From contig NC_080059.1 in the NCBI RefSeq assembly GCF_026212465.1, forward strand, positions 11,823,829-11,887,828: DNA of 64,000 nucleotides, read 5' to 3'. Position 1 is the first letter of the stretch, and every line of letters starts with the position of its first letter. A model generated the notes under the pieces. It was not told the DNA's origin. It made no database searches and saw nothing but the letters and a program-made list of their open reading frames with translations. This document shows positions 12,501 through 23,440 of this stretch, one piece after another. A program made the translations under genes and the position numbers. The stretch comes from Amaranthus tricolor (taxonomy: Eukaryota; Streptophyta; Magnoliopsida; Caryophyllales; Amaranthaceae).

Positions 12501-13372
12501 ACGTATAGTTTCTTTTTAATTAATTTGGTTATGTCTGGAGCTTGAGGCACATGTCCTCCTTTGTATAAGTTATTTCTGCTGCGTTGTTTTTTTGTGGCTT
12601 GTATGTTTAAATGGTTTATCATTCTTGTATCTTTCTTCAAACCCAAGCATTTATATTGGAATCACGATCCATGCTTAGCATGTCGACCGAAGATTACTTG
12701 ATGATCATTCCGTCGTGATAATTTGTTACAAGGTCGATGATGCCTCTTTTTTATTATGTTTTATTGATCGTCGTTTTTTATAGTGCATCAAATTTTAGGG
12801 CAGATGTTGCCGAAATTCTTGCACAATCTTGTTTGGAGTTTTCTAATCCCTTTAATTAAATCAATCAAACTTTAACCATTTTATTTCTTTGTTCATTTTA
12901 TATTTTATTTTATTTTTAATGTAACACCCGAATTTCTTCCGTTCCCTTGCGGTTTTGGTTCCGTATAGAGGGTCGGAAATTCAGGGGTGTTACAAATAAG
13001 CATAGACGTAAGAGAAGAATTGGAAGTAACATTCACAACTTGATTGCCTAGGGGTACCTCTTCTACGTATAACTCCAAAGAGGGAATAGATGTAGCCTTT
13101 GAATGCTCCCACATAGCATCTATAGAATCACCATCCTCAACCGGAAAAGCTAACGATAGACCACTCATGTCGTATTTAAAACTTAAATTAACAGTATTTC
13201 GTGTGGTGTCAATTTCAATCTTAGAACATATAAGAAGCTTAAACTCATTCAAATCCATGTTCGAGTTGCATGCAAACAATTTACGTTTACCCCCAACATA
13301 CGTAACAGTGTTACCACTTGTACGAATGGAAGCATTCTAAAAACATGCAATAGTCACACGAAATGATGCCAT
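9560..13372 (-). pseudogene. MuDR-type transposase N-terminal gene, interrupted by a solo LTR
   Basis: Minus-strand start at 13372 (MASFRVTIACF), then an in-frame TAG at 13337-13339, then a plant MuDR N-terminal domain with NEFKLLICSKIEIDTTRNTV, LSFKYDMSGL, DSIDAMWEHSK and SLELYVEEVPLG. The frame runs into the solo LTR at 12994 and resumes at 10063. A GTAAGT donor sits at 9985, an acceptor TTGATTGCAG just before the exon at 9905, and a final exon ends at 9560 with YYHRRRKRPSQLDRVEEGDE. That exon has an in-frame TAG at 9683-9685 and frame changes. The MULE catalytic domain and SWIM finger are missing, so most of the middle was deleted. Several independent lesions make this a pseudogene. Confidence 0.7.
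10064..12994. mobile_element. solo LTR, probably Ty3/Gypsy (Tekay/Del-like)
   Basis: Starts TGTAGCACCCCGATATTTTT and ends CAGGGGTGTTACA, the imperfect TGTAACACCC / GGGTGTTACA ends common in long Gypsy LTRs. Flanks AATAG (10059-10063) and AATAA (12995-12999) match 4/5, a 5-bp duplication. The 2931-bp body has no gag or pol frame, so it is an LTR left by recombination rather than a full element. A TAAA microsatellite (about 10309-10380) precedes a C/T-rich stretch that could be the R/U5 start. Lineage is inferred from ends and length. Confidence 0.7.
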
Positions 13373-14085
13373 TTCTACATGAATACATACAAAATCAACT
13401 TTATCACCAAGTACATTCACGAATATACATAATTAATTAACTACATTTACATAACTATTTAACTACATTTACATAAACTAATTAACTAATTCAAATAAAA
13501 TAAATATACTCAATATACAAAACAAATTAACTACATATAATCAATATACAAAACAAAATCAATATACATAATTAACTAACTACATTTACATAAACTAAAT
13601 CAATATAATCACCAAGTAACTAAGTACATAATTGTTAATTCAAATAAGTTGTGATTACATAACTAAGTAAAAAATCACCAATTACATTCAATATATTATC
13701 CACAATAAAAAACTAAAGTTATTGAACCATAATCAAAAAAATAAACAAATAAGTAAAAAATAACTAATACATTACCTTAATCAGCTTAAATTGAACTAAA
13801 GGAGTAGTGATTTAACAAGAAATGCCCTGCATTTGAAACAAATATTGAAGATTACATAAAACCCTAATTTTCGTATAAATTAACCAAAAAAACAAAGAAA
13901 TTTATACCTTAAAAAACTCCAAGTATATGCTAGACCACTTTACTAGTGTTTGGATTGGGAGAGGGAGGGATTAATTGAAGGTTTGAAGAAAGAGAGGGAG
14001 GATTCGTTGACTGGGGTTTTAGGGTTTAATGAAATTGGGGGAAAATGAGGAAGGTAGGATGATTTGCTGAATTTAGCTCGAGTCT

Positions 14086-14186
14086 GTTCGCTGTTACTAA
14101 CAGCGAACTAGGACTGAAGGTCAAAAATAGTCGAAGTTTGACTTTTTTTGACCTCTAGTTTTTGTTTGCTGTTACTGACAACGAAC
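14086..14186. repeat. subterminal palindromes, MULE-A right side
   Basis: Two copies of the 23-bp palindrome at 14086-14108 and 14164-14186, the latter decayed (GTTTGCTG and CAACGAAC arms). They sit just inside the right TIR, mirroring the left cluster. Confidence 0.75.
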
Positions 14187-14293
14187 AGCTCCAAGCCACA
14201 TGTTTGGGAAAAACTGCTTATCTTGGGAAATATTTTGAACCTTGTATGTTATGTGAATTTTTTATATTTTTTTGCTTATTGTTTCAAATTTTC
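14187..14293 (-). repeat. MULE-A right terminal inverted repeat
   Basis: Inverse partner of 6827-6938, ending CAAATTTTC directly before the target duplication TATAATGAA. Confidence 0.8.
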
Positions 14294-14369
14294 TATAATG
14301 AAGAGGTCTCAGGTTTGAGTCTAATTGCGTGCATTTTTTTTAAATTTTTTAAAAATCCTTTAAACCTTA

Positions 14370-14530
14370 TCAAGGCCGGCCTTAGGTTTTTAGGGGTCCG
14401 GAGCGAAAGATTATTTATAGGCCCCTAAACTAGTGTATATATATAGAAAAATTCGAACCTTACACTAGTTTAAAAGGCCTTGAGCTTAGGCAAGACTTGC
14501 ACTTGTTTAGGGTGGACCCTGAACCCTATT
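14370..14530. repeat. decayed GGCCGGCC-type dispersed repeat
   Basis: Contains AAGGCCGGCCTTAGGTTTTT, AGGGGTCCGGAGCGAAAGAT and TAGGCCCCTAAA, a wording seen in dispersed MITE-like plant repeats. A related decayed copy seems present near 41395-41570 (AAGGCTCTAAAAAATTAGGG). Superfamily not assigned. Confidence 0.35.
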
Positions 14531-15395
14531 TTCATTTAGTAATTCGACATCCTTCTTTCCCTTTCAACAACCATTGCCTACAAATTGAGCCTAGACTGTT
14601 CTAGCTTCCAAGGTTTGCGCTTGACCTCGACTGCTGGACCACCGCCATTTGCCATCGGCTTTTCACTTCTTCATTTTGCCTTCAGTTTTCACGCTACTCG
14701 CTGGTAATTGTTTCAAAATTCAATTTGTTTTGTTGCTTTTTTGATTCAATCTTTATTTGTGGGTAATTGTGTAATTCATCAACTTGGAACAATTGTGGAT
14801 AATTGTTTGATAATTGATTCAATTTTGGTCCAGTGTTATGCCTTCAATTTGTTTTTAGATAATTGTTTGATTCATAAACTTGGAGTAATTGGTGGGTAAT
14901 TGTTTGATTCAATCTCTACTTGTCTGTTTCTTAAACTGAATAATTGTTTGAATGATCTTTCCCTTAATTTTTTTCTCTTTGGCACTTATCTTTTTCATTG
15001 TTTGGGATGAATAATTCTTAAACTTGAATGATCTCCCCTCCATTTTGGCTTTAGTTTGTAGTGTTTGTACAGTTTGTGTCAAGTTAAAGCTTGTGACTAA
15101 TGCTTTATTGCTTACTAAATAATTGGAGTAAAACTCTGACATAAGCTAAATGAACCAATTCCAATGGATTAGAAATCCCTAATTTCAATATTAACAACTA
15201 ACAAATATGGTTCTTGTGAGGAATTTATTCATTTTGATTAACATCTTAATCATGACAGCACTTGATTATTTTTCTGGATCCGCCACTGCTCAGAACCTCC
15301 CCTAATTCAAATGAAAAACATAAACGGCTCTGCCAAAAAACGGAGGCAAGCGAGGAAGCGCCAATATTTGAACTTGGAAGTGGAGCTACTTGAAC
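14531..15395. other. gene-free region upstream of the PPR gene
   Basis: Short repeats of GATAATTGTTTGATTCA occur between about 14760 and 14910. No exon is recognised. An ATG at 15311 opens a 70-codon frame that is out of frame with the PPR protein, possibly an upstream ORF in its leader. The promoter should lie here, but no TATA box is clear. Confidence 0.4.
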
Positions 15396-18300
15396 ATGCA
15401 AATTATTCCAGAGATGTTCAACTATGGCTCCCTGCTATCAACAACAATGTACAAAAAATACTCCAATTTCATACGTTACTACTGCAAATTCCTACAAATT
15501 TCTACAGAATCTGTTGTTGTTAGTGTTAAACCATCTTCATTTCAAATAACACATAAGGCTTATGATTATCTTCTAAGAATATGCTTAGAACAGTGTGGGA
15601 AAATTAAAGCACGCCAAGTTTTCGATGAAATGCCTCAGAGAATATCCCAAATTTTATTTACGTGTAAACGCATCCATGCTCAGAGCTTGAAGTTGGGTTT
15701 TGCTTTAAATGGGGAACTGGGTAATGCACTTTTGGATCTGTATGCTAAATGTGGTAATGCAGTGTATACCAAGAGGGTGTTTCAAAGGTTGGAGATTAGG
15801 GGTGTGGGGTGTTGGAATTCAATCATGTCAATGTATTTGAGAGTTGGATTAGTATATGAAGTTGTCAACTTATTTTGGTCGATGCGAAATTTGGGTTTCT
15901 GGCCGAATCCTTTTAGTTATGCTATTGTGCTTTCTGCTTGTGCTAGAATGGTGCTAATTGATTTCGGAAAACAAGTACATTGTGATGTGATCAAGATGGG
16001 TTATGTATGGCATTCTCATTGTGAAGGTTCATTGACTGATATGTATGTAAAATCTAATGCTTTAGGTGATGCTAGGCGATTGTTCGATCAAGTGGTTAAT
16101 CCAAGTTTGGTTTCATGGACCACGATGATTACATCATATGTTATGATGGGATTACTTGATGAGGCGCTTAAAGTGTTTGACAGTATGCAAAATCAAGGCT
16201 TTTTTCCTGATCATGTGGCATTTGTGACTGTGATTAGTGCATTGGTTAATGATGGGAGGTTGGATAAGGCAAGGGATTTGTTCAGCCAAATGCATCTTCC
16301 TAATACTATAGCTTGGAATGTTATGATATCTGGCCATGCTAAAAGAGGTTTTGAAGCAGAAGCTATAAAATTGTTCATACATATGAGAAGAGTCGGTGTA
16401 CCATCAACTCGTTCCACTTTAGGCAGTGTTGTAAGTGCCATTGCTAGTTTGAAGGTTTTGGACGTTGGTCAATCAGTTCATGCTCAGGCAATACAACAAG
16501 GACTTGATCATAATGTTTATGTAGGAAGCTCTTTACTAAACATGTATGCCAAATGTCAAAAGCTGGATTCTGCAAGGCAAGTTTTTGATTCATTGGACCA
16601 GAGAAACATTATAATGTGGAATGCGATGCTTGGAGGTTATGTACAAAATGGATTTGCTGGAGAGGTAATTGAATTATTCATGGACATGAAGGATGATGGT
16701 TTTCAAGTCGATGGGTTTACTTATACGAGCATTCTGAGCGCTTGTGGTTGTTTAAAGAAAATGGATTTGGGAAGCCAGTTACATTCTTTGATAATTAAGA
16801 CTAACTTTGAAACTAACTTATTTGTAAGCAATGCATTGGTAGACATGTATGCTAAATTAGGGAGTTTAGCAGAGGCAAGGCAGATATTTGATGGTATGGA
16901 GATTAGGGATAATGTATCGTGGAATGCAGTTATTGTTGGGCATGTTCAGGTGGAAGAGGAAGATAAGGCTTTTGACCTATTTCGGAGAATGACGTCTGAA
17001 GGTACAACAGCTGATGAATTTTCTCTAGCGAGCATACTCAACGCTTGTGCTACATTGAAAAATCTTGCCAGTGGAAGACAAATGCATTGTTTATCTGTGA
17101 AACAAGGCTTAGCAACTAGCCTATATGCAGGAAGCTCCCTTATTGACATGTATGTCAAGTGTGGGATGAATGAGAATGCATATAAAGTTTTCAATCGTAT
17201 GCGAAAGTGGAGTGTGATCTCTATGAATGCTTTGATTGCAGGGCTTGCTCATGATAGTTTGACGGAAGCGTTAGAAATTTATAAGCTTATGCTGGCTGAA
17301 GGACTATGCCCATCTGAAATCACTTTTGCTAATCTATTAGAAGCATGCCATGCCCATGGATCCTTTGGATTTGACTTCGGGAGGCAAATCCACTGCCTTT
17401 TGTCAAAGAAAGGGATCTTGTATGATGATGGATTCTTGGGTGTATCTCTATTGAGCGTGTACATGAATTCCCATCAAAAGACAGATGCTATTCAATTATT
17501 TTCGGAGTTCCCAGAACAGAAGAGTGCAATTCTATGGACATCTATGATGTCTGGATTAAGTCAAAATGACTACCATGAGGAAGCCTTACAGTTCTATAAA
17601 GAAATGCGTAGCTATAATGTTTTGCCTGACCAAGCAACATTTGCTAGCGTTCTCAAGATATGTTCCGCATTAACTTTATTGAGGGATGGCACCGAAATCC
17701 ACTCATTTGCTTTTCGTTATGGCTTCTATTCAGATGTATTAGTTGGCTGTGCTCTTATTGACATGTATGCCAAATGTGGAGATGTCAGAAGTTCTATGCA
17801 GGTTTTCAATGAAATTGACTGTAAATGGGATATCATTCTATGGAATTCAGTTATAGTAGGATTAGCTAAAAATGGCTATGTAGAAGATGTACTAAAAACA
17901 TTTGGTGAATTGATGCAGTCTAACACAAATCCTGATGAGGTGACATTCCTGGGTGTTCTTAGTGCTTGTAGTCATGGTGGAAAAATATGTGAAGGTCGTC
18001 GTATCTATAATACGATGATAAATAAGTATGGTATACAGCCGAGACATGATCATTGTGCTTGTATGATTGATCTTTTTGGTCGATGGGGTTTACTCGAGGA
18101 AGCAGAGAGTTTTATTGAAATGCTAGAGTTGGAACCTGATGCAAAGATATGGGCTTCTTTTCTTAGTGCTTGTAAATTACACGGAGATGATGAAAGGGGA
18201 AGGAGAGCAGCAGAAAAGCTTATTACTCTTGATCCTTATAATTCTTCAGCATATATTTTGCTTTCAAGTATACATGCTTCCTCAGGCAATTGGAGTGAGG

Positions 18301-18404
18301 TTGATTCCTTGAGGAAGAAAATGAAAGAACAGGGTGTCATAAAGTTTCCTGGATCTAGTTGGATCAGTAAGACAAAGGGTATTGTTGTTGATGACTTGCC
18401 ATAG
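15396..18404 (+). CDS. pentatricopeptide repeat protein, PLS class with E motifs
   Basis: One uninterrupted exon of 1002 codons from ATG 15396; the frame is open slightly upstream from a TTG. Tandem PPR motifs of the P-L-S type fill most of the protein, with recurrent NALLDLYAKCG / LIDMYAKCG and WNAMLGGYVQNG signatures. The C-terminus has E1/E2-type motifs (HDHCACMIDLFGRWGLLEEA to KKMKEQGVIKFPGSSWI) and stops 12 residues later, with no full E+ or DYW deaminase domain. Such proteins bind organellar RNA and guide C-to-U editing or processing, usually in mitochondria or chloroplasts, borrowing a DYW domain in trans. Length and layout resemble the large At3g09040-type family, but orthology is inference. 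The N-terminus is Tyr/Ser-rich and could be a transit peptide. No lesion is seen. Confidence 0.9.
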   Translation: MQIIPEMFNYGSLLSTTMYKKYSNFIRYYCKFLQISTESVVVSVKPSSFQITHKAYDYLLRICLEQCGKIKARQVFDEMPQRISQILFTCKRIHAQSLKLGFALNGELGNALLDLYAKCGNAVYTKRVFQRLEIRGVGCWNSIMSMYLRVGLVYEVVNLFWSMRNLGFWPNPFSYAIVLSACARMVLIDFGKQVHCDVIKMGYVWHSHCEGSLTDMYVKSNALGDARRLFDQVVNPSLVSWTTMITSYVMMGLLDEALKVFDSMQNQGFFPDHVAFVTVISALVNDGRLDKARDLFSQMHLPNTIAWNVMISGHAKRGFEAEAIKLFIHMRRVGVPSTRSTLGSVVSAIASLKVLDVGQSVHAQAIQQGLDHNVYVGSSLLNMYAKCQKLDSARQVFDSLDQRNIIMWNAMLGGYVQNGFAGEVIELFMDMKDDGFQVDGFTYTSILSACGCLKKMDLGSQLHSLIIKTNFETNLFVSNALVDMYAKLGSLAEARQIFDGMEIRDNVSWNAVIVGHVQVEEEDKAFDLFRRMTSEGTTADEFSLASILNACATLKNLASGRQMHCLSVKQGLATSLYAGSSLIDMYVKCGMNENAYKVFNRMRKWSVISMNALIAGLAHDSLTEALEIYKLMLAEGLCPSEITFANLLEACHAHGSFGFDFGRQIHCLLSKKGILYDDGFLGVSLLSVYMNSHQKTDAIQLFSEFPEQKSAILWTSMMSGLSQNDYHEEALQFYKEMRSYNVLPDQATFASVLKICSALTLLRDGTEIHSFAFRYGFYSDVLVGCALIDMYAKCGDVRSSMQVFNEIDCKWDIILWNSVIVGLAKNGYVEDVLKTFGELMQSNTNPDEVTFLGVLSACSHGGKICEGRRIYNTMINKYGIQPRHDHCACMIDLFGRWGLLEEAESFIEMLELEPDAKIWASFLSACKLHGDDERGRRAAEKLITLDPYNSSAYILLSSIHASSGNWSEVDSLRKKMKEQGVIKFPGSSWISKTKGIVVDDLP

Positions 18405-20299
18405 GAAAACAAGGGTACATCTGATCCTCTCAAACCCTGTCTAGATAGGACCCACATAATAACATTGGGGTAATGAAATAGAATGTTGTATAGCATCATA
18501 CATGGTATTTTTTCAAAAGCATACATACAATGGTGTGCTTCTTGTGTTTGATGGCCTTTTGGTTAATCTGACTTGGTAGTGCTTCTTTTTTTACTAATAT
18601 CCTCTATATATAAAAAGCCTTCAAGGGAAGAATATTATTCATCATGCATTTGATGAATAGTGTTTTTGCCAAGTGGATTCCCAATCAGCCTTGAGGTGCC
18701 AGCTGTTATGTTTAATTGCCACTCATCCTTTAATTGCTGGCTTGTGAGAGGGTTTTTCCTTTTTTGCTTTCCCTTGCTCTGCTCTGTTCCATTTACTCTT
18801 CTTGATCTCTTTATAAAAAACCCTAAGACAGATTCCCCTCTCCCTTATTTCAACTACGCCGTTCTGTACTTCTTTGAGAGACTAACTGCTTGATTAAGAA
18901 ATGAAAATTCATAACCGACTGATCTTCTTTGAGGGATTCATCCCAAAGTTACGTTGAATGATGTATGTCTTCCTCCAAACTCAATTGTCACAAAGCCGAT
19001 GGCGGCTATTCAGATGCAGGCTTCTCTTCCTTAAATTTGAGTTTTATTGATTTCTGTATAGGGTTAATGAAGTTCTATTACCTCTAGGTACTTTTTTTCT
19101 CAGTTTTTTTGTTCTGGTTTTAGTTTTGAAAATTTAGGGTTTTTAGGTTTTTCGTTTTAGATTTGATTTTCGTTTGATCTTTATTTTCATCTGATTTATG
19201 GAATTTTATTTTCGTTTTCATTTCAGATTTGATTCTGCAAATTAGGTACAACTTCAGATCTGAGTTTTCATTTTTGTTTTATAAGGTAAACTCTTCCTTG
19301 AAAGCTTGTTAGTTTATGGTAGTACAACTTCTACTGCACATAGATTTTTGAATTTGAGTTTTGTTGATTTCTGTTTAGGGTTGATGAAGTTCCATTTAGT
19401 TTTCAAGATTTTGATTCTTGATTAGTGGTTTCTCTATCAAAGCTTGCTGTAGTTTTTTTTTAGGGTTTTCTTATATGTGGTATAGTTAATTGGATAGTTA
19501 ATTTGCCCCTTTTTTATGTTTTCAGATTGAATGATAATATAGTGATTTTTGGTAAGATGACGGGGTGCTTACTTAAGGCTCAAAAAGAGTATTTAATGCT
19601 ATTTCATTACTAATTAATATCCTCACTGGTCATTTTATTGTACGATGATCAATTTATGGCAAAATTGGATAATAATTTTATAATTTTTGAGAGTAGTTAT
19701 GTCAATCACTGAGGATAAAAATGGGATAAAATGAGGGCATAAATAAGTTGTGCATATCCACGGATGTGCAAATACTCCATATAATAGCTTAAAGTTGTTG
19801 GAAATTTATGAGGACCAACAACAAGAACAATGTCAATCACTAAATTACATAATTGTAGTTGCTTAAACGTAATGCTAGGCTTGGTAGGTGTTTTTAGATT
19901 ATAGTTTTTACAAGAAGGTTTTTCTTTTTAAGAATGTGCTTTTTAGAAGGCAGTCGTAAATGTTATCTACAGCAATATTTCTGGCAAAGACAGCAGATTT
20001 TTTGTTTTGAATGTCAAGATTGTGAAATGCGATTATAATTTCTCTTTTAATGGTAGAAAATGTTTGTCAAACCTTGAATCTTCTTATGAATTGTGACTTT
20101 TGAATTGTGAATTGTGAATTGGAATATGGAAAACTGTTCCTCTTTGGCTAATTTTACTAAATAGATAGCAAGTTTGATAACATGGCTTTTGATGATATGG
20201 ATTGACAAGTAATTCTCATATGGTAGAATTTTCCATTTATATCTGGAATTATGTTGCAGGAGTTTGTTTGGCTCCCTTTGTGCCGGGCTTACTTGTGTA
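18405..20299. other. gene-free; probable 5' leader and intron of the PTB pseudogene
   Basis: No coding exon is recognised. The T-rich stretch from about 19020 contains repeated phrases (TTTGAGTTTTRTTGATTTCTG at about 19036 and 19354). A 3' splice-like ATGTTGCAG precedes the exon near 20261. This matches a leader exon and long first intron of the PTB-like gene, now a relic. Confidence 0.4.
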
Positions 20300-21138
20300 A
20301 TGGCTTCTTTGTCGAGTCAGACACAGTTTCGTTACACCCAAACCCCTTCAAAGGTGCTTCACTTGAGAAATTTGCCTTGGGAATGCACAAAGGAAGAGCT
20401 GATTGAATTGGGGAAGCATTTTGGTAAAGATGGCAACACAAAGTGCAATGTTGGGGCCAACTAGAATCAAGCTTTCATCGAATTTGTAAGTACTTTTTAA
20501 CATTGTTTTTATTTCTTGTGTTGACATCTTGATATCTCTTTTTGATAGTTGTTATAGAAAGAAAGGAGTAGCAAGTTATATATAATCGTTGATAAGAAAT
20601 AATTTGATTATTTTATTTAAAATTCATCAGTGAGGTGAGAACCTCAAATCTTGTGAGCTTTTCACCCTTTCTGATATCATTTTGGCTTGTGAAGTAAGCA
20701 AAAGACTTTTATGCGATGACATGACTGTGTAAATGCAAAAAATCCTTTGTATAAGGCATTGTAAATCTTAACTACCAAGATCCTTAAGGATTTGGGATAC
20801 TAATTTCACTGTTTGCGATGAAAGATTTTGCGGGATTCGATTTCTGTCACTCAATTTTTTGATGTCTGATCCCCTCTTTTTTGGTTTCCAGATGTAATTA
20901 CTTAGTAAGATGTTTATGTGTTTTCTAGGCGGATCTTAATCAAGCCATTTCCATGATATCATACTATGCTTCAACATCAGAACCTGCAGAAATACGTGGA
21001 AAAACAGTTTACCTGCAGTACTCCAACAGGCAAGAAGTTGTGAACATTAAGACCACTGCTGACACTGTAGGAAATGTGTTATTAGTGACAATTGAGGGAG
21101 ATGAAGCTCGCCAAGTCAGTATAGACTGCTTACACTTG
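20300..21138 (+). pseudogene. polypyrimidine-tract-binding protein (PTB1/2-type) 5' fragment
   Basis: Exon 20300-20485 encodes MASLSSQTQFRYTQTPSKVL, then HLRNLPWECTKEELIELGK, the first RRM of plant PTB homologs 1/2. It continues NTKCNVGAN and meets an in-frame TAG (20462-20464) where the family has Arg, then NQAFIEF and a GTAAGT donor. The residues before NTKCNVG are also altered. A second exon, 20929-21138 (ADLNQAISMISYYA, RGKTVYLQYSNRQE, GNVLLVTIEGDEA), keeps both splice sites. The remaining RRMs are absent, so only the first quarter of the gene is present. PTB proteins regulate alternative splicing; this copy cannot. It is either a truncated duplicate or a captured fragment. Confidence 0.85.
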
Positions 21139-21522
21139 GTAAGTCATTAAGATGCTTCATGTTTTGACATTATATGTTGCCTGTATGAATCCTTGGGGTT
21201 AGTTTTTTGGACTAGGCTATGGCTGGTCATACTCTATATATATTGCATATTTCACTTGAATGTAAATGGATAAGCAAGCCATTGTTAATTGTCTAACTTC
21301 GATGGCAGCATAATGCATTGGGAAAAAGAATCATGGGAGCGTATTATGCTGTACAGTTGGCCATCTTCTCCCTCTCGTGGCATCTCCTTTTTCTGTTTAG
21401 TTGTTGCTTTTACTAAACATGTATTGTAATAATTGCTTTCAAGTTTCAATAATACTCATGTTTTATACTCTGGATACTATTGTGTTTTTAATGGTTAGTA
21501 TTTATCTGTTTTATATATAACT

Positions 21523-22335
21523 AGACCCAGTGCTTCTCAAGATTATAGTAAAGGTGATTCTCATTCAAGTTTGTATGGATTTGGAAAAGACTTTCTGAAT
21601 ACAAATGTGAGCATAAATGATTTTGCTGCAAAAGCATATACCGAGGGACTTGTTATCACTATATCAGGTCAGGAGTCTGGTCAGTATAGACTTACAGTAG
21701 TTAAGCTGCCGCTTTGTTTGACAGCTAACAAGTGTTTAGTAGGAGTATATATAATTAATGTGTCACATAACATATTTTGTCTTTATTTCAGATCCTGTAC
21801 AATTGAGTAATTTTCCAGCATCTGCTTCAAAGCTCCATGATAGCCATCTGGACTTAAAGAATTAAACAATGTTTGGATTGGAGGATAAGAAACAACATGT
21901 AGTAGGAGATTTTAGAAGTAAAAAAACTTCTGAACGGCATTCGACAGGTTTTAATTCTGATGCTGCTGTTTTCTTTGATATTCCATCGGATTCAGCTGTG
22001 GCTGAATCAAATCCCCGAAGATCTCGTCCGTCTTTCCTTGATTCTCTGAACACGAAAGATTCGTCTTTATCCGGTCGATCTTTTGTTGATAAAGACAAGT
22101 TTACAGACTCAGATTTTTCCAGTGGCAGTTCTGCTGTATCATCTGCAATTCACATTCCATCTATAGCATTTACATCTATTGACCCCCTTCCAACACCAGC
22201 ATCTTATAAATCGCATGATGTTATCTTCAGCAATGAGTCCAAGCAACAGAATTCATTTGGGCGCTACTCAGAAAATAAGCTGGACTTCACTTCACAGAAA
22301 CAAATGAAGATTTACAGCTCTGGAACAGTTACTTC
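21523..22335 (+). pseudogene. fragment resembling a BLISTER-like protein
   Basis: One putative exon (about 21527-21690) reads SASQDYSKGDSHSSLYGFGK and ends near a splice-like site. A second begins after TTTATTTCAG at 21791 with DPVQLSNFPASASKLHDSHL, has an in-frame TAA at 21863-21865, and continues as a Ser/Asp-rich stretch containing NPRRSRPSFLDSLN. That phrase and the low-complexity context recall plant BLISTER proteins (Polycomb-associated, coiled-coil), from memory only. No coiled-coil C-terminus follows. The fragment sits directly behind a truncated PTB gene in the same orientation, suggesting shuffled gene pieces. Confidence 0.4.
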
Positions 22336-22521
22336 GTTGTTTCTGATGTGTATTATTTTTCTTCTTTTATTGCTTTGGTCACTGGGACAGCGGGTGCTGC
22401 AGCTTACTATCCTGGTTGGTGGATTGGTTTTGAATTCGAGTGAGGGTGCGAGTGATAGTATTTTTTTTTCGTTTTGTTTGAATTCGAGGGTTTTGGTGGA
22501 TAGGTTGTGCTTTTTGATTTT

Positions 22522-22935
22522 GATTTGCAGTCATTTGTATTTTTTTCATCAAACTTGAAATATGCAAATCAGTCCATGTATGCAGTATTTCGGAAAAACG
22601 AATGATACTATAGAAATCAGTTTCCACTATGCTGGGAAAAGGGAGCACAGGTATCCCTGTTAGAGGAACATATGGTCCACTCATATCAGCAGTTTCTGTG
22701 GAGTCAGGTAACTATATTATTGGTTGTATGTTCTGTATTTTCTGGCTTATCCATACAGTAGCTGTTAAATTGATTGCATCATTTCATAGCAGCTTATTCT
22801 TTTAGAGACCTGCAAAATTAGTTTGCAAATAGAGTATTAAGTGGAGATTTGCTATAAGCCATGACTAAAGGCCTTAAGGAAATGTTAAGAAGTCCAAAAT
22901 ACTGCATACATGGACTGATTTGCAGTCATTTGTAT
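22522..22935. repeat. 28-bp inverted repeat with 19-bp direct repeat
   Basis: Bases 22562-22589 are the exact inverse of 22897-22924 (core CAAATCAGTCCATGTATGC). In addition GATTTGCAGTCATTTGTAT occurs at 22522-22540 and again at 22917-22935. The combination suggests a local duplication with inversion. No gene function is seen. Confidence 0.7.
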
Positions 22936-23254
22936 CTTCACGGATTCAGATTCAAAGTTTTTCCAAATCATAATTCTTTCTATAGTTTTTTTCTAAAAAA
23001 TCTATCTGGGCCTTAGATTGATCTTTAGTCATTAGATATTTTTATTAGTGTATGATGGTTCAACAGTTAGGAGGACTCTGTCGCACTGGTTTTGATGTTA
23101 ATAAATTTGTCCCACAACTTGTTTTCAATTCCTTTGTATTGCAGTCAAAAGTTTGACTAAATTCAAGAATACAGAATGTACTTTGAAACAAACACAAACA
23201 ATGAACAGTTCAGGACAATTTGTTCATTGTAGAGCAAATATATTAATACTTTTA

Positions 23255-23440
23255 GCTAGTCTATTTCTCTAATTGCACTTTAAAATTGTAAACGATTATT
23301 TTAAGGCTATAAATAGTTAACTTAAAAGACTATTAAAAATGATCACTTTAAATTATAAGTAATCACTTTAAGATAGTAAATATATATTCGGCCAGGACAA
23401 TAGATATTGTGTCACCATGAGACAGTTTCATTTGAGAATT
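23255..23440. repeat. dispersed repeat of the TATAAGTGATCACTTTAAG family
   Basis: AT-rich block with GATCACTTTAAATTATAAG and AATCACTTTAAGATAG, ending CACCATGAGACAGTTTCATT and GAGAATTTGTGTAA. A second member with the same order of motifs is at about 47395-47575. Probably a MITE; the left boundary is not defined. Confidence 0.45.

Larger units (their letters stand above)
6827..14293. mobile_element. MULE-A: Mutator-like element with TIRs and 9-bp TSD
   Basis: The left end starts GAAAATTTGAATTAAATAAG and the right end closes with the inverse (CTTATTGTTTCAAATTTTC); similarity runs about 110 bp inward. Flanks are TATAACGAA (6818-6826) and TATAATGAA (14294-14302), an 8/9 match. The 9-bp duplication, G-starting long TIRs and an internal MuDR-type gene fit the Mutator superfamily. 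Inside are subterminal palindromes, nested MULE-B, a broken GRF-finger gene (+), a broken MuDR N-terminal gene (-) and a solo LTR. The region that should encode the catalytic core is absent, so it cannot be autonomous. Without the nested insertions it is about 4.1 kb. Confidence 0.85.
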
